Numbered from the stretch's first letter, positions 1-5,387 are shown. The stretch: 5,549 nt of DNA from an uncultured Brachyspira sp. (GCA_900321895.1 ONYB01000114.1:1-5549), one strand, 5' to 3'. The notes: generated by a model not told the origin, from the letters alone. Translations and numbers: made by a program.

Positions 1-89
1 CTAAATATAAATAGATTCATTAACCCCAAAAACATATAAACTCCTAAATAATAAACACTAAAAGAGACCATTAGGATGCAGAAAACGCC

Positions 90-114
90 CCACTCAGAAC
101 GGAGTGGTTTTTTT
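90..114 (+). terminator. Rho-independent terminator of an upstream gene
   Basis: A 6-bp stem CCACTC/GAGTGG (90-95 with 102-107) around the loop AGAACG is followed directly by seven T residues (108-114). The T run lies on the + strand side, so it would end transcription arriving from the left, from a gene outside the window. The first 89 bases are AT-rich with stops in all forward frames and hold no gene that I can support. Confidence 0.75.
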
Positions 115-141
115 ATGTCTACAGTCATACAACTTAACTAT

Positions 142-169
142 TTGCACTCAACTTTTTTCCGTGTATAAT
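142..169 (+). promoter_or_regulatory. Sigma70-type promoter of the accD operon
   Basis: A -35 box TTGCAC (142-147) and a perfect -10 box TATAAT (164-169) are separated by 16 bp. Transcription would start near 176, giving a leader of roughly 34 nt before the accD ATG. It lies just after a terminator and before the accD-accA-prmA-kdsB block, so it is the likely operon promoter. No clear operator is visible; a FapR-like or other fatty-acid regulator site was not recognised. Confidence 0.7.
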
Positions 170-209
170 TAATTAGTAATCAGATGATATTTTATTAGGG
201 ATATATATT

Positions 210-1076
210 ATGACAATTCAAGATTGGTTTGAAAAACGTAAAGAAGCTCAGATTAAAAGACGTGAGCTTGAGGCTCGTGCGGAAGTTGAACAAAACCCTG
301 ATTTGTGGGTTAAGTGTGTTCACTGCGACGCTCAGTTGTTAAAAGAAGATTTGGCAAAGAATGATATGGTTTGTCCGCTTTGTGATTACCATTTCAGGAT
401 AAATGCCAGAAAACGTGTAAAACAACTTTTTGATGAAAATTCTTTTGAAGAGTTGTTTGATAATATCAAACCGACAGATCCGCTTGAGTTTGTAGATACA
501 GAATCATACAAAAACAGGCTTGCAAAAGCTCAAGAAAAAACAAACCTTAATGATGCTGTTATTGCCGGTATTGGCGAAATTGAAGGTCACAAGGTTGCAA
601 CGGCTATTATGGATTTTGATTTTATGGGCGGCTCTATGGGTAGTGTTGTAGGTGAAAAAGTTACAAGAATTATTGAAAAGGCTATTGAAGAAAGACTCCC
701 TGTTTTGGCAGTTACTTCGTCTGGCGGGGCAAGAATGCAGGAAAGTGCATTGAGTCTTATGCAAATGGCTAAAACCTCTTGTGCGTGTTCAAGACTTGAT
801 GATGAAGGCTTGCTTTATGTAAATCTTATTACGGAGCCGACATTCGGCGGAGTTACCGCAAGTTTTGGTATGCTCGGTGATATTATTGTTGCCGAACAGG
901 GTGCAAGGGTAGGTTTTGCAGGCAGACGTGTTATTGAACAGACTATCAGGCAGAAGCTTCCTGCGGATTTCCAAACTGCGGAATATCTCTTGAAGTACGG
1001 TCAGGTCGATGTCGTTTCAAGACGTAAGGATTTAAGAAAAACTCTGGCGAATATTTTCTCTATGCACGGAGTTTAA
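210..1076 (+). CDS. accD: Acetyl-CoA carboxylase carboxyltransferase subunit beta (AccD)
   Basis: This is the beta subunit of the carboxyltransferase half of acetyl-CoA carboxylase. With AccA it moves the carboxyl group from biotin on AccB to acetyl-CoA, making malonyl-CoA for fatty acid synthesis in the cytosol. The 288-residue length is typical. The N-terminus carries the bacterial and plastid C4 zinc ribbon (Cys36, Cys39, Cys55, Cys58). The crotonase-like domain follows, with SSGGARMQE at 170-178, GGVTASF at 213-219 and a late RVIEQTIRQKLP motif. ATG 210 is preceded by AGGGA (197-201) at 8 nt. Two positions look unusual from my memory of the family: Phe212 where Thr is common before GGVTASF, and Arg239 where Pro is usual in GFAGPRVIEQ. 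Neither is a known catalytic residue, so I expect a working protein. It is the first gene of the probable operon, 33 bp before accA. Confidence 0.96.
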   Translation: MTIQDWFEKRKEAQIKRRELEARAEVEQNPDLWVKCVHCDAQLLKEDLAKNDMVCPLCDYHFRINARKRVKQLFDENSFEELFDNIKPTDPLEFVDTESYKNRLAKAQEKTNLNDAVIAGIGEIEGHKVATAIMDFDFMGGSMGSVVGEKVTRIIEKAIEERLPVLAVTSSGGARMQESALSLMQMAKTSCACSRLDDEGLLYVNLITEPTFGGVTASFGMLGDIIVAEQGARVGFAGRRVIEQTIRQKLPADFQTAEYLLKYGQVDVVSRRKDLRKTLANIFSMHGV

Positions 1077-1109
1077 CAGGCAGAAATTACATTATACAAA
1101 GGGTACAAA

Positions 1110-2063
1110 ATGACAACAGTATTGGATTTTGAAAAACCGATTATGGAAATACAAGAAAAAATTGAAGAATTGAAAAAAATAAGCATGGAGTCCGGCATGG
1201 ATTTAAATAAGGAAATCGAAACTTTCGAACAGCAAGCAGACGATTATAAAAAAGAACTTTATTCAAGTTTAAAACCGTCCCAAAAAATTCAGATTGCAAG
1301 ACATCCGGAAAGACCAAATTTTTTGGATTATGTAGAGCATATCTGCACAGATTTTGTGGAACTTCACGGGGATAGAACCGGCATGGACGATAGAGCGATA
1401 ATTGGTGGTTTGGCTAAGATTGACGGCAAACCTGTAATGATTATCGGTACAATGAAGGGTAAATCTACTAAAGAAAACTTGGAATACAATTTTGGTATGC
1501 CGCAGCCTCAAGGTTACCGAAAAGCTCTAAGATTATTTAAGCATGCCAGCAAATTCCATATTCCTATTGTAACTATTATCGACACTCCTGGGGCATATCC
1601 GGGGATTAGTGCTGAAGAAACAGGACAGGGCGGAGCGATTGCGGTTAACCTTAGAGATATGGCGAAATTAGAAGTTCCTATTATTGCTATTATTACCGGT
1701 GAAGGCTGTTCCGGAGGTGCTTTGGGTCTTGCTGTTGCTGATAAAGTATTTTTGCTTGAACACGCTTATTATACGGTTATTTCTCCGGAAGGGTGTGCGT
1801 CTATCTTGTGGAGAGATTCTTCTCGGGCTGCGGATGCTGCGGATGCGTTAAAAATTACCGCTCCGGATTTGATGAAGTTTGGAATTATTGACGGTGAAAT
1901 TAAAGAACCTGTCGGCGGAGCTCACAAAGATTATGACTTTATTTGTGGCGAGATGAAAAAGACAATTCTTGACAGTCTTGACGAACTTTCAAACCTTTCG
2001 GTTAAAGATTTAAAAAATAAACGATATGATAAATATCGCAAAATGGGCTCATTTCTCGAGTAA
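1110..2063 (+). CDS. accA: Acetyl-CoA carboxylase carboxyltransferase subunit alpha (AccA)
   Basis: This is the alpha subunit of acetyl-CoA carboxylase carboxyltransferase, expected to form an alpha2-beta2 complex with the product of the gene before it. The 317-residue length is normal. The N-terminal part (about 1-70) is helical and charged, as in other AccA proteins, and leads into RHPERPNFLDYV. The crotonase-fold core has ELHGDR, DTPGAYPG (158-165), GEGCSGGAL (197-205) and SPEGCASILWRD, the motifs that build the carboxybiotin and acyl-CoA sites. Cys200 stands where Gly is usual (GEGGSGGAL), a minor oddity. ATG 1110 has AAAGGG (1098-1103) six nt upstream. The stop codon overlaps the ribosome binding site of prmA, which suggests translational coupling. 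accB and accC are not in the window. Confidence 0.96.
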   Translation: MTTVLDFEKPIMEIQEKIEELKKISMESGMDLNKEIETFEQQADDYKKELYSSLKPSQKIQIARHPERPNFLDYVEHICTDFVELHGDRTGMDDRAIIGGLAKIDGKPVMIIGTMKGKSTKENLEYNFGMPQPQGYRKALRLFKHASKFHIPIVTIIDTPGAYPGISAEETGQGGAIAVNLRDMAKLEVPIIAIITGEGCSGGALGLAVADKVFLLEHAYYTVISPEGCASILWRDSSRAADAADALKITAPDLMKFGIIDGEIKEPVGGAHKDYDFICGEMKKTILDSLDELSNLSVKDLKNKRYDKYRKMGSFLE

Positions 2064-2067
2064 GGAG
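2061..2067 (+). promoter_or_regulatory. Ribosome binding site that fixes the GTG start of prmA
   Basis: TAAGGAG overlaps the accA stop codon TAA (2061-2063) and lies 7 nt before GTG 2075. No in-frame ATG is close by, so this strong site is the reason for accepting a GTG start. The overlap suggests that ribosomes finishing accA can pass directly to prmA. Confidence 0.75.
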
Positions 2068-2074
2068 TTCGATT

Positions 2075-3508
2075 GTGAGTGAAAATTCATCCTATTTTGA
2101 GGTACAAATTAAGATAAATCCTGATATAGAGGATATTTTGTCGGATATTTGTTTTGAAAATTTGCCTTGCGAAGGGGTGGTTCTTGCCGAAGAAACTTAT
2201 AAAGATTTGGAAATGATTGCAACAACAGAAGGAACGCTCAGAGTGTTTTTGACGGGTGACGGGTTAGAGCCCGATGCTTTGAAATTACAGGTTGAAACTC
2301 TTTTGACAGAACAGCGAGAACTTTTGAAATCAAGAGGTCTTTCAGAAGAAGAGCTGGGCAGTTGGGCGTTTACGTTTGACGAAAAGGCTAATGAAGATTG
2401 GTCACGCAAATGGAAAGAAAAGTGGGACGTGACGCACGTAACTGACAGAATTACGGTTGTTCCTGATTGGTTGGAATATTCTCCGCACAGAGAAGATGAA
2501 GTTATAATCAGGCTTGAACCTGGGTGTGCGTTTGGTACAGGAACGCATGCAACCACTCAACTTTGTATGAAGGCTATTGAAAAATATATGCCACAACATG
2601 CTGAAGTCGCAGATATCGGAACAGGCTCGGGAATTTTGGCTGTATGTGCTAAAAAATTCGGTGCGGATTATGTTTACGGTTGCGATATAGATGATACGGT
2701 TATCGATGTCGCCAAAGAAAATGCCGTGAAGAATTTAGCAAAAGAATGCCCTCCCCCTGAAGAAGGATCGCAAAATTTTGCAATGGAAAACCCTCCCCTT
2801 GAGGGAGGGTCGAAATCTATGATTTCGGGGTGGGGTAATTTTGCCCAAAGAGGCTATGAACAAAAAAATATTCAACTTGCCAAAAATTTAAGAAATAATG
2901 CTACAAAATCTGAACAAATTCTTTGGAAATATTTACGTAAAAGTCAATTAGGTGGAGTGAAATTTAGAAGACAGCAACCTGTAGGAAACTATATTGTTGA
3001 TTTCATGGCTTCGCAAGAAAAGATTATAATTGAATTAGACGGTGGACAACATAATTCAGAAAAAGGCATTGTTTCGGATAAAGAAAGAGATGACTTTTTA
3101 CTAAGTAGAGGGTTTAGTGTATTACGATTTTGGAATTCTGAAATTAATGACAATATTGACGGTGTTGTTAGTTATATTTTGTCTGTAATTAATGACCCCA
3201 CCCGAAAATCGAAGATTTTCACCCTCCCTCAAGGGGAGGGTAGTGAGCTTGGTGTTGACTTTGAGCTTAATACGGCTGACAAGATTAATCGAAAGTTCGA
3301 TTTTGTCATGGCGAATATTTTACATAATGTGCTCGCTGAAATTATGGGTGATTTAAAAAACTTGTTGAAAGATGACGCTTATTTGTCACTTTCGGGTATT
3401 CTTGAGGAGAAAAAGCCCGTTGTATTGAATGCAATAAATCATTATGGACTTAAAATTGTAGAAGAACTTCATCAAAACCAATGGGTTTCTTTTGTTGTTA
3501 GGAAGTGA
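2075..3508 (+). CDS. prmA: Ribosomal protein L11 methyltransferase (PrmA) interrupted in frame by a DUF559 endonuclease-like domain
   Basis: PrmA uses S-adenosylmethionine to methylate ribosomal protein L11 in the cytosol. Residues 1-223 give the N-terminal substrate-binding domain and the first half of the Rossmann-fold methyltransferase: EPGCAFGTGTHATT (148-161), the SAM-binding DIGTGSGIL (180-188) and GCDID (202-206). Residues 390-477 give the second half, with FELNTADKI, VMANILHNVL (411-420) and SGIL (440-443). Residues about 225-389 are foreign to PrmA and hold a DUF559 domain. Without the insert the protein would be about 312 residues, normal for the family. The insert falls between the helix after GCDID and the next beta strand, likely a surface loop. 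There is no stop or frameshift across 477 codons. Three outcomes are possible: a working fusion, a PrmA whose fold tolerates the insert, or a gene in early decay. I cannot decide which from the sequence. Confidence 0.9.
   Translation: MSENSSYFEVQIKINPDIEDILSDICFENLPCEGVVLAEETYKDLEMIATTEGTLRVFLTGDGLEPDALKLQVETLLTEQRELLKSRGLSEEELGSWAFTFDEKANEDWSRKWKEKWDVTHVTDRITVVPDWLEYSPHREDEVIIRLEPGCAFGTGTHATTQLCMKAIEKYMPQHAEVADIGTGSGILAVCAKKFGADYVYGCDIDDTVIDVAKENAVKNLAKECPPPEEGSQNFAMENPPLEGGSKSMISGWGNFAQRGYEQKNIQLAKNLRNNATKSEQILWKYLRKSQLGGVKFRRQQPVGNYIVDFMASQEKIIIELDGGQHNSEKGIVSDKERDDFLLSRGFSVLRFWNSEINDNIDGVVSYILSVINDPTRKSKIFTLPQGEGSELGVDFELNTADKINRKFDFVMANILHNVLAEIMGDLKNLLKDDAYLSLSGILEEKKPVVLNAINHYGLKIVEELHQNQWVSFVVRK
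2749..2781. repeat. Decayed third copy of the repeat arm
   Basis: The first 22 bases match the start of the left arm at about 18 positions (CCCTCCCC, then a TGA core, then AGAAGGATCG against GGGAGGGTCG). A perfect 12-base palindrome GCAAAATTTTGC (2770-2781) follows at the place of the second hairpin, but with different sequence. The G-rich tail is missing. It could be a remnant of an earlier insertion or of a tandem arm. It begins right where PrmA similarity ends (after Lys223/Glu224), so the original insertion point is probably here. Confidence 0.5.
2791..2836. repeat. Left inverted repeat of the DUF559 element
   Basis: This 46-bp arm matches the reverse complement of 3195-3240 at 40 of 46 positions by hand alignment. 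It contains two hairpins: CCCTCCC/GGGAGGG (2791-2797 with 2803-2809, loop CTTGA), then CGAAATC/GATTTCG (2811-2817 with 2821-2827, loop TAT). A G-rich tail GGGTGGGGT ends the arm. In the prmA frame it translates to PPLEGGSKSMISGWG without a stop. Confidence 0.9.
2819..3193 (+). other. DUF559 (PD-(D/E)XK, Vsr-like) domain inside the prmA reading frame
   Basis: Residues about 268-369 of the fused protein match the DUF559 pattern (Pfam PF04480), a family related to the Vsr very-short-patch repair endonuclease. Visible landmarks in order are the leading helix LAKNLRNNATKSEQILWKYL, the FRRQQPVGNYIVDF strand pair with Asp309, the IELDGGQH strand with Glu320, Asp322 and His326, the charged segment DKERDDFL, and VLRFWNSEI (349-357). 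Asp309 and Glu320 are plausible metal-binding residues, so the nuclease core appears complete rather than decayed. An in-frame ATG at 2819 (Met249) could start the domain on its own: it has a purine-rich AGGGAGGG segment (2802-2809) 9 nt upstream, formed by the left palindrome. Biochemical activity of DUF559 proteins is mostly uncharacterised, so nuclease function is a family-level prediction. Confidence 0.8.
3195..3240. repeat. Right inverted repeat of the DUF559 element
   Basis: This is the opposite arm, read as ACCCCACCC, then hairpin GAAAATC/GATTTTC (3204-3210 with 3214-3220, loop GAA), then hairpin CCCTCCC/GGGAGGG (3222-3228 with 3234-3240, loop TCAAG). It translates to DPTRKSKIFTLPQGEG in the prmA frame. 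The arm is open to translation although it runs in the opposite orientation to the left one. PrmA sequence resumes right after it. Confidence 0.9.
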
Positions 3509-3510
3509 GG
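3507..3510 (+). promoter_or_regulatory. Ribosome binding site that selects the ATG 3517 start of kdsB
   Basis: GAGG (3507-3510) overlaps the prmA stop codon TGA (3506-3508) and lies 6 nt before ATG 3517. The alternative in-frame GTG at 3505 has only AGGA one nt upstream, which is too close to serve it. KdsB proteins normally begin a few residues before IIPARY, which also favours 3517. Confidence 0.65.
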
Positions 3511-3516
3511 AAAAAT

Positions 3517-4260
3517 ATGAATAAAACAGCGATAATTATTCCGGCAAGATATGGTTCAAGCAGGTTGGAGGGCAAGCCATTGTTAAAAGTTTGCGAAAAG
3601 CCGGTAATTCAATGGGTTTATGAAAAAGCTCAGCAGGCGAAATTGGCTGATATGATTATTGTTGCAACTGATGATGAGAGAATTTTTAATGCAGTAAAAG
3701 CCTTTGGCGGTGAAGTTGAAATGACTTCTGTTAACCACAAATGCGGTTCTGACAGAATTCGTGAAGTTGCGGAACGTCACCCTGAAATCGCTTATATTGT
3801 GAACCTTCAAGGGGATGAACCATTGATTAAACCTGAAAGTATTGATGCTGTTGCAAGAAATGTTCAAGAGGATGACAAGGCTGATATTTCTACTCTAATT
3901 AGGGTTTTGACCGACGAGGAAGAAATTAATAATCCGAATTTGGTAAAATGTGTAGTGGATAATAATGGTTACGCACTTTATTTCTCTCGTTCAAAAATTC
4001 CTTATGAACGCAATAAAAATGTAGCAACCTTCTATGGTCACTTAGGAATATACGGCTACAAACGTGATGCCTTGATGAAAATGACGTCTTTGCCACAAAC
4101 TCCGCTTGAAAAAACAGAAAGTCTTGAGCAGTTGAGAGCTATTGAAAACGGTATGAAAATTAAGACCTCCGTTGTAGACTTCGTTCCTGTAGGCATTGAT
4201 ACCGCAGAGGACTTGGAAAAATTCAAACAAATAGTCGCTCAAAAATTACAGACAAAATAA
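3517..4260 (+). CDS. kdsB: 3-deoxy-manno-octulosonate cytidylyltransferase (CMP-Kdo synthetase, KdsB)
   Basis: KdsB joins CTP and Kdo to form CMP-Kdo, the activated sugar that Kdo transferases add to lipid A in lipopolysaccharide assembly. The protein is cytosolic and has 247 residues from ATG 3517, the usual length. The nucleotide-binding signature IIIPARYGSSRLEGKPL lies at 6-22, with Glu18 where many homologues have Pro. IIVATDDERI (47-56), VNLQGDEPLI (95-104, with Asp100 a likely magnesium ligand), YALYFSRSKIPYER (152-165), YGHLGIYGY (173-181) and the C-terminal GIDTAEDL (226-233) are all family hallmarks. The gene starts 8 bp after prmA. No terminator hairpin follows it, so some read-through into the next gene is possible. 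Its presence suggests a Kdo-containing outer membrane, although Kdo can also occur in capsules. Confidence 0.94.
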   Translation: MNKTAIIIPARYGSSRLEGKPLLKVCEKPVIQWVYEKAQQAKLADMIIVATDDERIFNAVKAFGGEVEMTSVNHKCGSDRIREVAERHPEIAYIVNLQGDEPLIKPESIDAVARNVQEDDKADISTLIRVLTDEEEINNPNLVKCVVDNNGYALYFSRSKIPYERNKNVATFYGHLGIYGYKRDALMKMTSLPQTPLEKTESLEQLRAIENGMKIKTSVVDFVPVGIDTAEDLEKFKQIVAQKLQTK

Positions 4261-4286
4261 TTTCCTGACTAATTTTAAAAAAGTGC

Positions 4287-4315
4287 TTGCAATTTTTGTA
4301 AAATTAGGTTAATAT
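4287..4315 (+). promoter_or_regulatory. Sigma70-type promoter of the rpaB-like gene, with an adjoining palindrome
   Basis: A -35 box TTGCAA (4287-4292) and a -10 box TAATAT (4310-4315) are separated by an ideal 17 bp. The start point would be near 4322, giving a leader of about 84 nt. A perfect 12-base palindrome TATAACGTTATA (4313-4324) overlaps the -10 box and start region, a position where a bound regulator could block transcription. TGTAA half-sites occur at 4297-4301 and 4348-4352, resembling the reverse of the TTACA halves of the cyanobacterial HLR1 site, but not in the proper tandem spacing. The leader is AT-rich and repeats AATATT three times (4325, 4341, 4351). Confidence 0.65.
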
Positions 4316-4405
4316 AACGTTATAAATATTAACAGAAATCAATATTTTGTAATATTAATTTTGGTAATAAGGTGTTAGATTATTATTGAATGTAAGGAAA
4401 AGACT

Positions 4406-5155
4406 ATGACAGAAAATTTGGAAATGCCTAATGAAGCGGAAGATCGTCAAAGAATTTTGTTAGCTGATGACGAAGCGAGTATTAGAAGAATTTTGGAAAC
4501 TCGTTTAAAAATGGCAGGTTACGATGTTGTGACTGCTGCTGACGGTGAAGAAGCTGTTAACGCATTTAATAAGTATAATCCTGATTTGGTTGTTTTGGAT
4601 GTAATGATGCCAAAAATGGACGGTTATGGGGTTACAAGAGAAATTAGAAGAACTTCTGATGTTCCGATCATAATATTAACAGCTCTTGGTGATGTTTCTG
4701 AAAGAATTACAGGTTTGGAACTCGGGGCTGACGATTATGTAATAAAACCGTTTTCACCGAAAGAATTAGAAGCTCGTGTTAAGGCTGTTCTCAGAAGAAC
4801 AAACAACAGAGAAACTGTTACTCCGACAGGCAAGGTTACTAAAAATGTTATTACAACCGGAAATATCAAAATTGATACTGCTCGTCGTCAGGTGTTCAGA
4901 AAGAACGAAAGAATTCGCTTAACCGGCATGGAATTCAGCTTGTTGGAACTTTTGGTAAACAACTCGGGACAAGCATTTTCAAGAAACGAAATTTTGCAGC
5001 ATGTTTGGGCATATCCGCCTGATCATCGTATAGATACAAGAGTTGTAGACGTACATATTTCGAGATTGCGTTCAAAACTAGAAACAGACCCTGCTAATCC
5101 TGAATTAATTCTTACCGCTCGTGGTATTGGTTATATGTTCCAAAGAATTAGTTAA
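4406..5155 (+). CDS. rpaB: OmpR/PhoB-family response regulator, RpaB (Ycf27)-like
   Basis: This is a two-component response regulator of 249 residues. The receiver domain (about 15-132) has the acidic pair Asp21-Asp22, phospho-acceptor Asp65 in VVLDVMMPKMDG, Thr92 and Lys114 in KPFSPKELEAR. An OmpR-type winged helix (about 150-249) follows, including RLTGMEFSLLELLV, RVVDVHISRLRSKLE and a C-terminal ILTARGIGYMFQRI. The segments DDEASIRRILETRL, LTALGDV and ITGLELGADDYV are close to cyanobacterial RpaB. In Cyanobacteria RpaB is phosphorylated by the histidine kinase Hik33 (NblS) and acts in stress and light responses; the target genes in a non-photosynthetic relative are unknown to me. No kinase gene is adjacent. 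ATG 4406 has AAGGA (4394-4398) 7 nt upstream. OmpR-family membership is certain; the RpaB orthology is strong by eye but not tested by phylogeny. Confidence 0.88.
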   Translation: MTENLEMPNEAEDRQRILLADDEASIRRILETRLKMAGYDVVTAADGEEAVNAFNKYNPDLVVLDVMMPKMDGYGVTREIRRTSDVPIIILTALGDVSERITGLELGADDYVIKPFSPKELEARVKAVLRRTNNRETVTPTGKVTKNVITTGNIKIDTARRQVFRKNERIRLTGMEFSLLELLVNNSGQAFSRNEILQHVWAYPPDHRIDTRVVDVHISRLRSKLETDPANPELILTARGIGYMFQRIS

Positions 5156-5165
5156 GATTTAAACA

Positions 5166-5195
5166 AAAAGCCCCGTAATGGGGCTTTTGTTTTTT
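5166..5195 (+). terminator. Rho-independent terminator after the rpaB-like gene
   Basis: A 9-bp stem AAAAGCCCC/GGGGCTTTT (5166-5174 with 5180-5188), loop GTAAT, is followed by G and six T residues. It begins 10 nt after the stop codon and separates this gene from the tRNA gene. The A-rich 5' side could also let it work weakly in the other direction. Confidence 0.9.
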
Positions 5196-5256
5196 GTACC
5201 CGAAACAATATAATAGAAGTTGACAGATATTAGGGTGTATATATTTAGAAAACTGC

Positions 5257-5284
5257 TGGACAAAAAATCTTTTCATGGTATGAT
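5257..5284 (+). promoter_or_regulatory. Promoter of the tRNA-His gene
   Basis: A -35 box TGGACA (5257-5262) and a -10 box TATGAT (5279-5284) are 16 bp apart. A TGG just before the -10 box forms an extended -10 element. Transcription would start near 5291, about 20 nt before the mature tRNA. The stretch between the preceding terminator and this promoter holds no gene. Confidence 0.6.
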
Positions 5285-5310
5285 TATATTGTTCGGAAAC
5301 GGATAGAGAT

Positions 5311-5387
5311 GGCGGATGTCGTCAAGTGGTTAAGACCTCGGATTGTGGTTCCGATATGCGTGGGTTCGAATCCCACCATCCGCCCCA
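5311..5387 (+). tRNA. tRNA-His (anticodon GTG) with encoded CCA
   Basis: The cloverleaf folds fully by hand. The acceptor stem is GCGGATG/CATCCGC with the extra G(-1) at 5311 opposite C73, the identity element of histidine tRNAs. The anticodon stem TCGGA/TCCGA encloses TTGTGGT with anticodon GTG. The T arm is GTGGG-TTCGAAT-CCCAC. The D stem has three pairs (GTC/GAC) and an A13-A22 mismatch. The 3' CCA (5385-5387) is encoded in the gene. It is a single gene with its own promoter and terminator, reading CAC and CAU codons. Confidence 0.97.

Larger units (their letters stand above)
2791..3240 (+). mobile_element. Putative palindrome-bounded mobile element carrying a DUF559 domain, inserted in prmA
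   Basis: The element consists of a left inverted repeat (2791-2836), a coding core and a right inverted repeat (3195-3240). Its 450 bp equal exactly 150 codons. Counted from the decayed outer arm at 2749 the length is 492 bp, also a multiple of three, so the prmA frame is kept either way. No transposase, RAYT protein, integrase or intein motif is present; the only protein domain is DUF559. I see no convincing target-site duplication. As I recall, DUF559 genes in other bacteria are often flanked by similar C/G-rich palindromes that translate to PLEGG- or LPQGEG-like peptides. That would fit a recurring family, but it needs a database check. The mobile nature is inference from the bounded structure and the clean interruption of a conserved gene. 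Confidence 0.65.

Noticed and set aside
2197..2599. Long reverse-strand open frames opposite prmA (119 and 65 codons), and others opposite accD, accA and kdsB
   Set aside because: They lie fully antisense to well-recognised genes, have no family motifs that I can see and no clear ribosome binding sites, and are expected by-products of coding bias.
2749..3240. Intein or self-splicing intron inside prmA
   Set aside because: There is no Cys/Ser start residue with a His-Asn end, no intein blocks and no group I or II intron core. The frame is open throughout and the boundaries are palindromes.
2749..3240. CRISPR array or insertion sequence with a transposase
   Set aside because: There are only two inverted arms and one decayed copy, not regular direct repeats with spacers. 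The core encodes DUF559, with no DDE, serine, tyrosine or RAYT transposase motif and no clear target duplication.
2075..3508. prmA as a broken pseudogene
   Set aside because: No stop or frameshift occurs across 477 codons, and the SAM-binding and C-terminal motifs are intact, so I kept it as a CDS although activity of the fused protein is untested.
3505..3516. GTG at 3505 as the kdsB start
   Set aside because: Its ribosome binding site would be one nt away, while ATG 3517 has GAGG at 6 nt and gives the usual KdsB N-terminus.
4297..4367. Canonical HLR1 (RpaB-binding) site upstream of the rpaB-like gene
   Set aside because: TGTAA half-sites occur singly and the expected second half at a 10-bp step is missing, so no full site can be claimed.
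5220..5245. Perfect TTGACA at 5220-5225 as the tRNA promoter
   Set aside because: No good -10 box lies 16-18 bp downstream (nearest TATATT has a 14-bp spacer). The TGGACA/TATGAT pair closer to the tRNA is better spaced.
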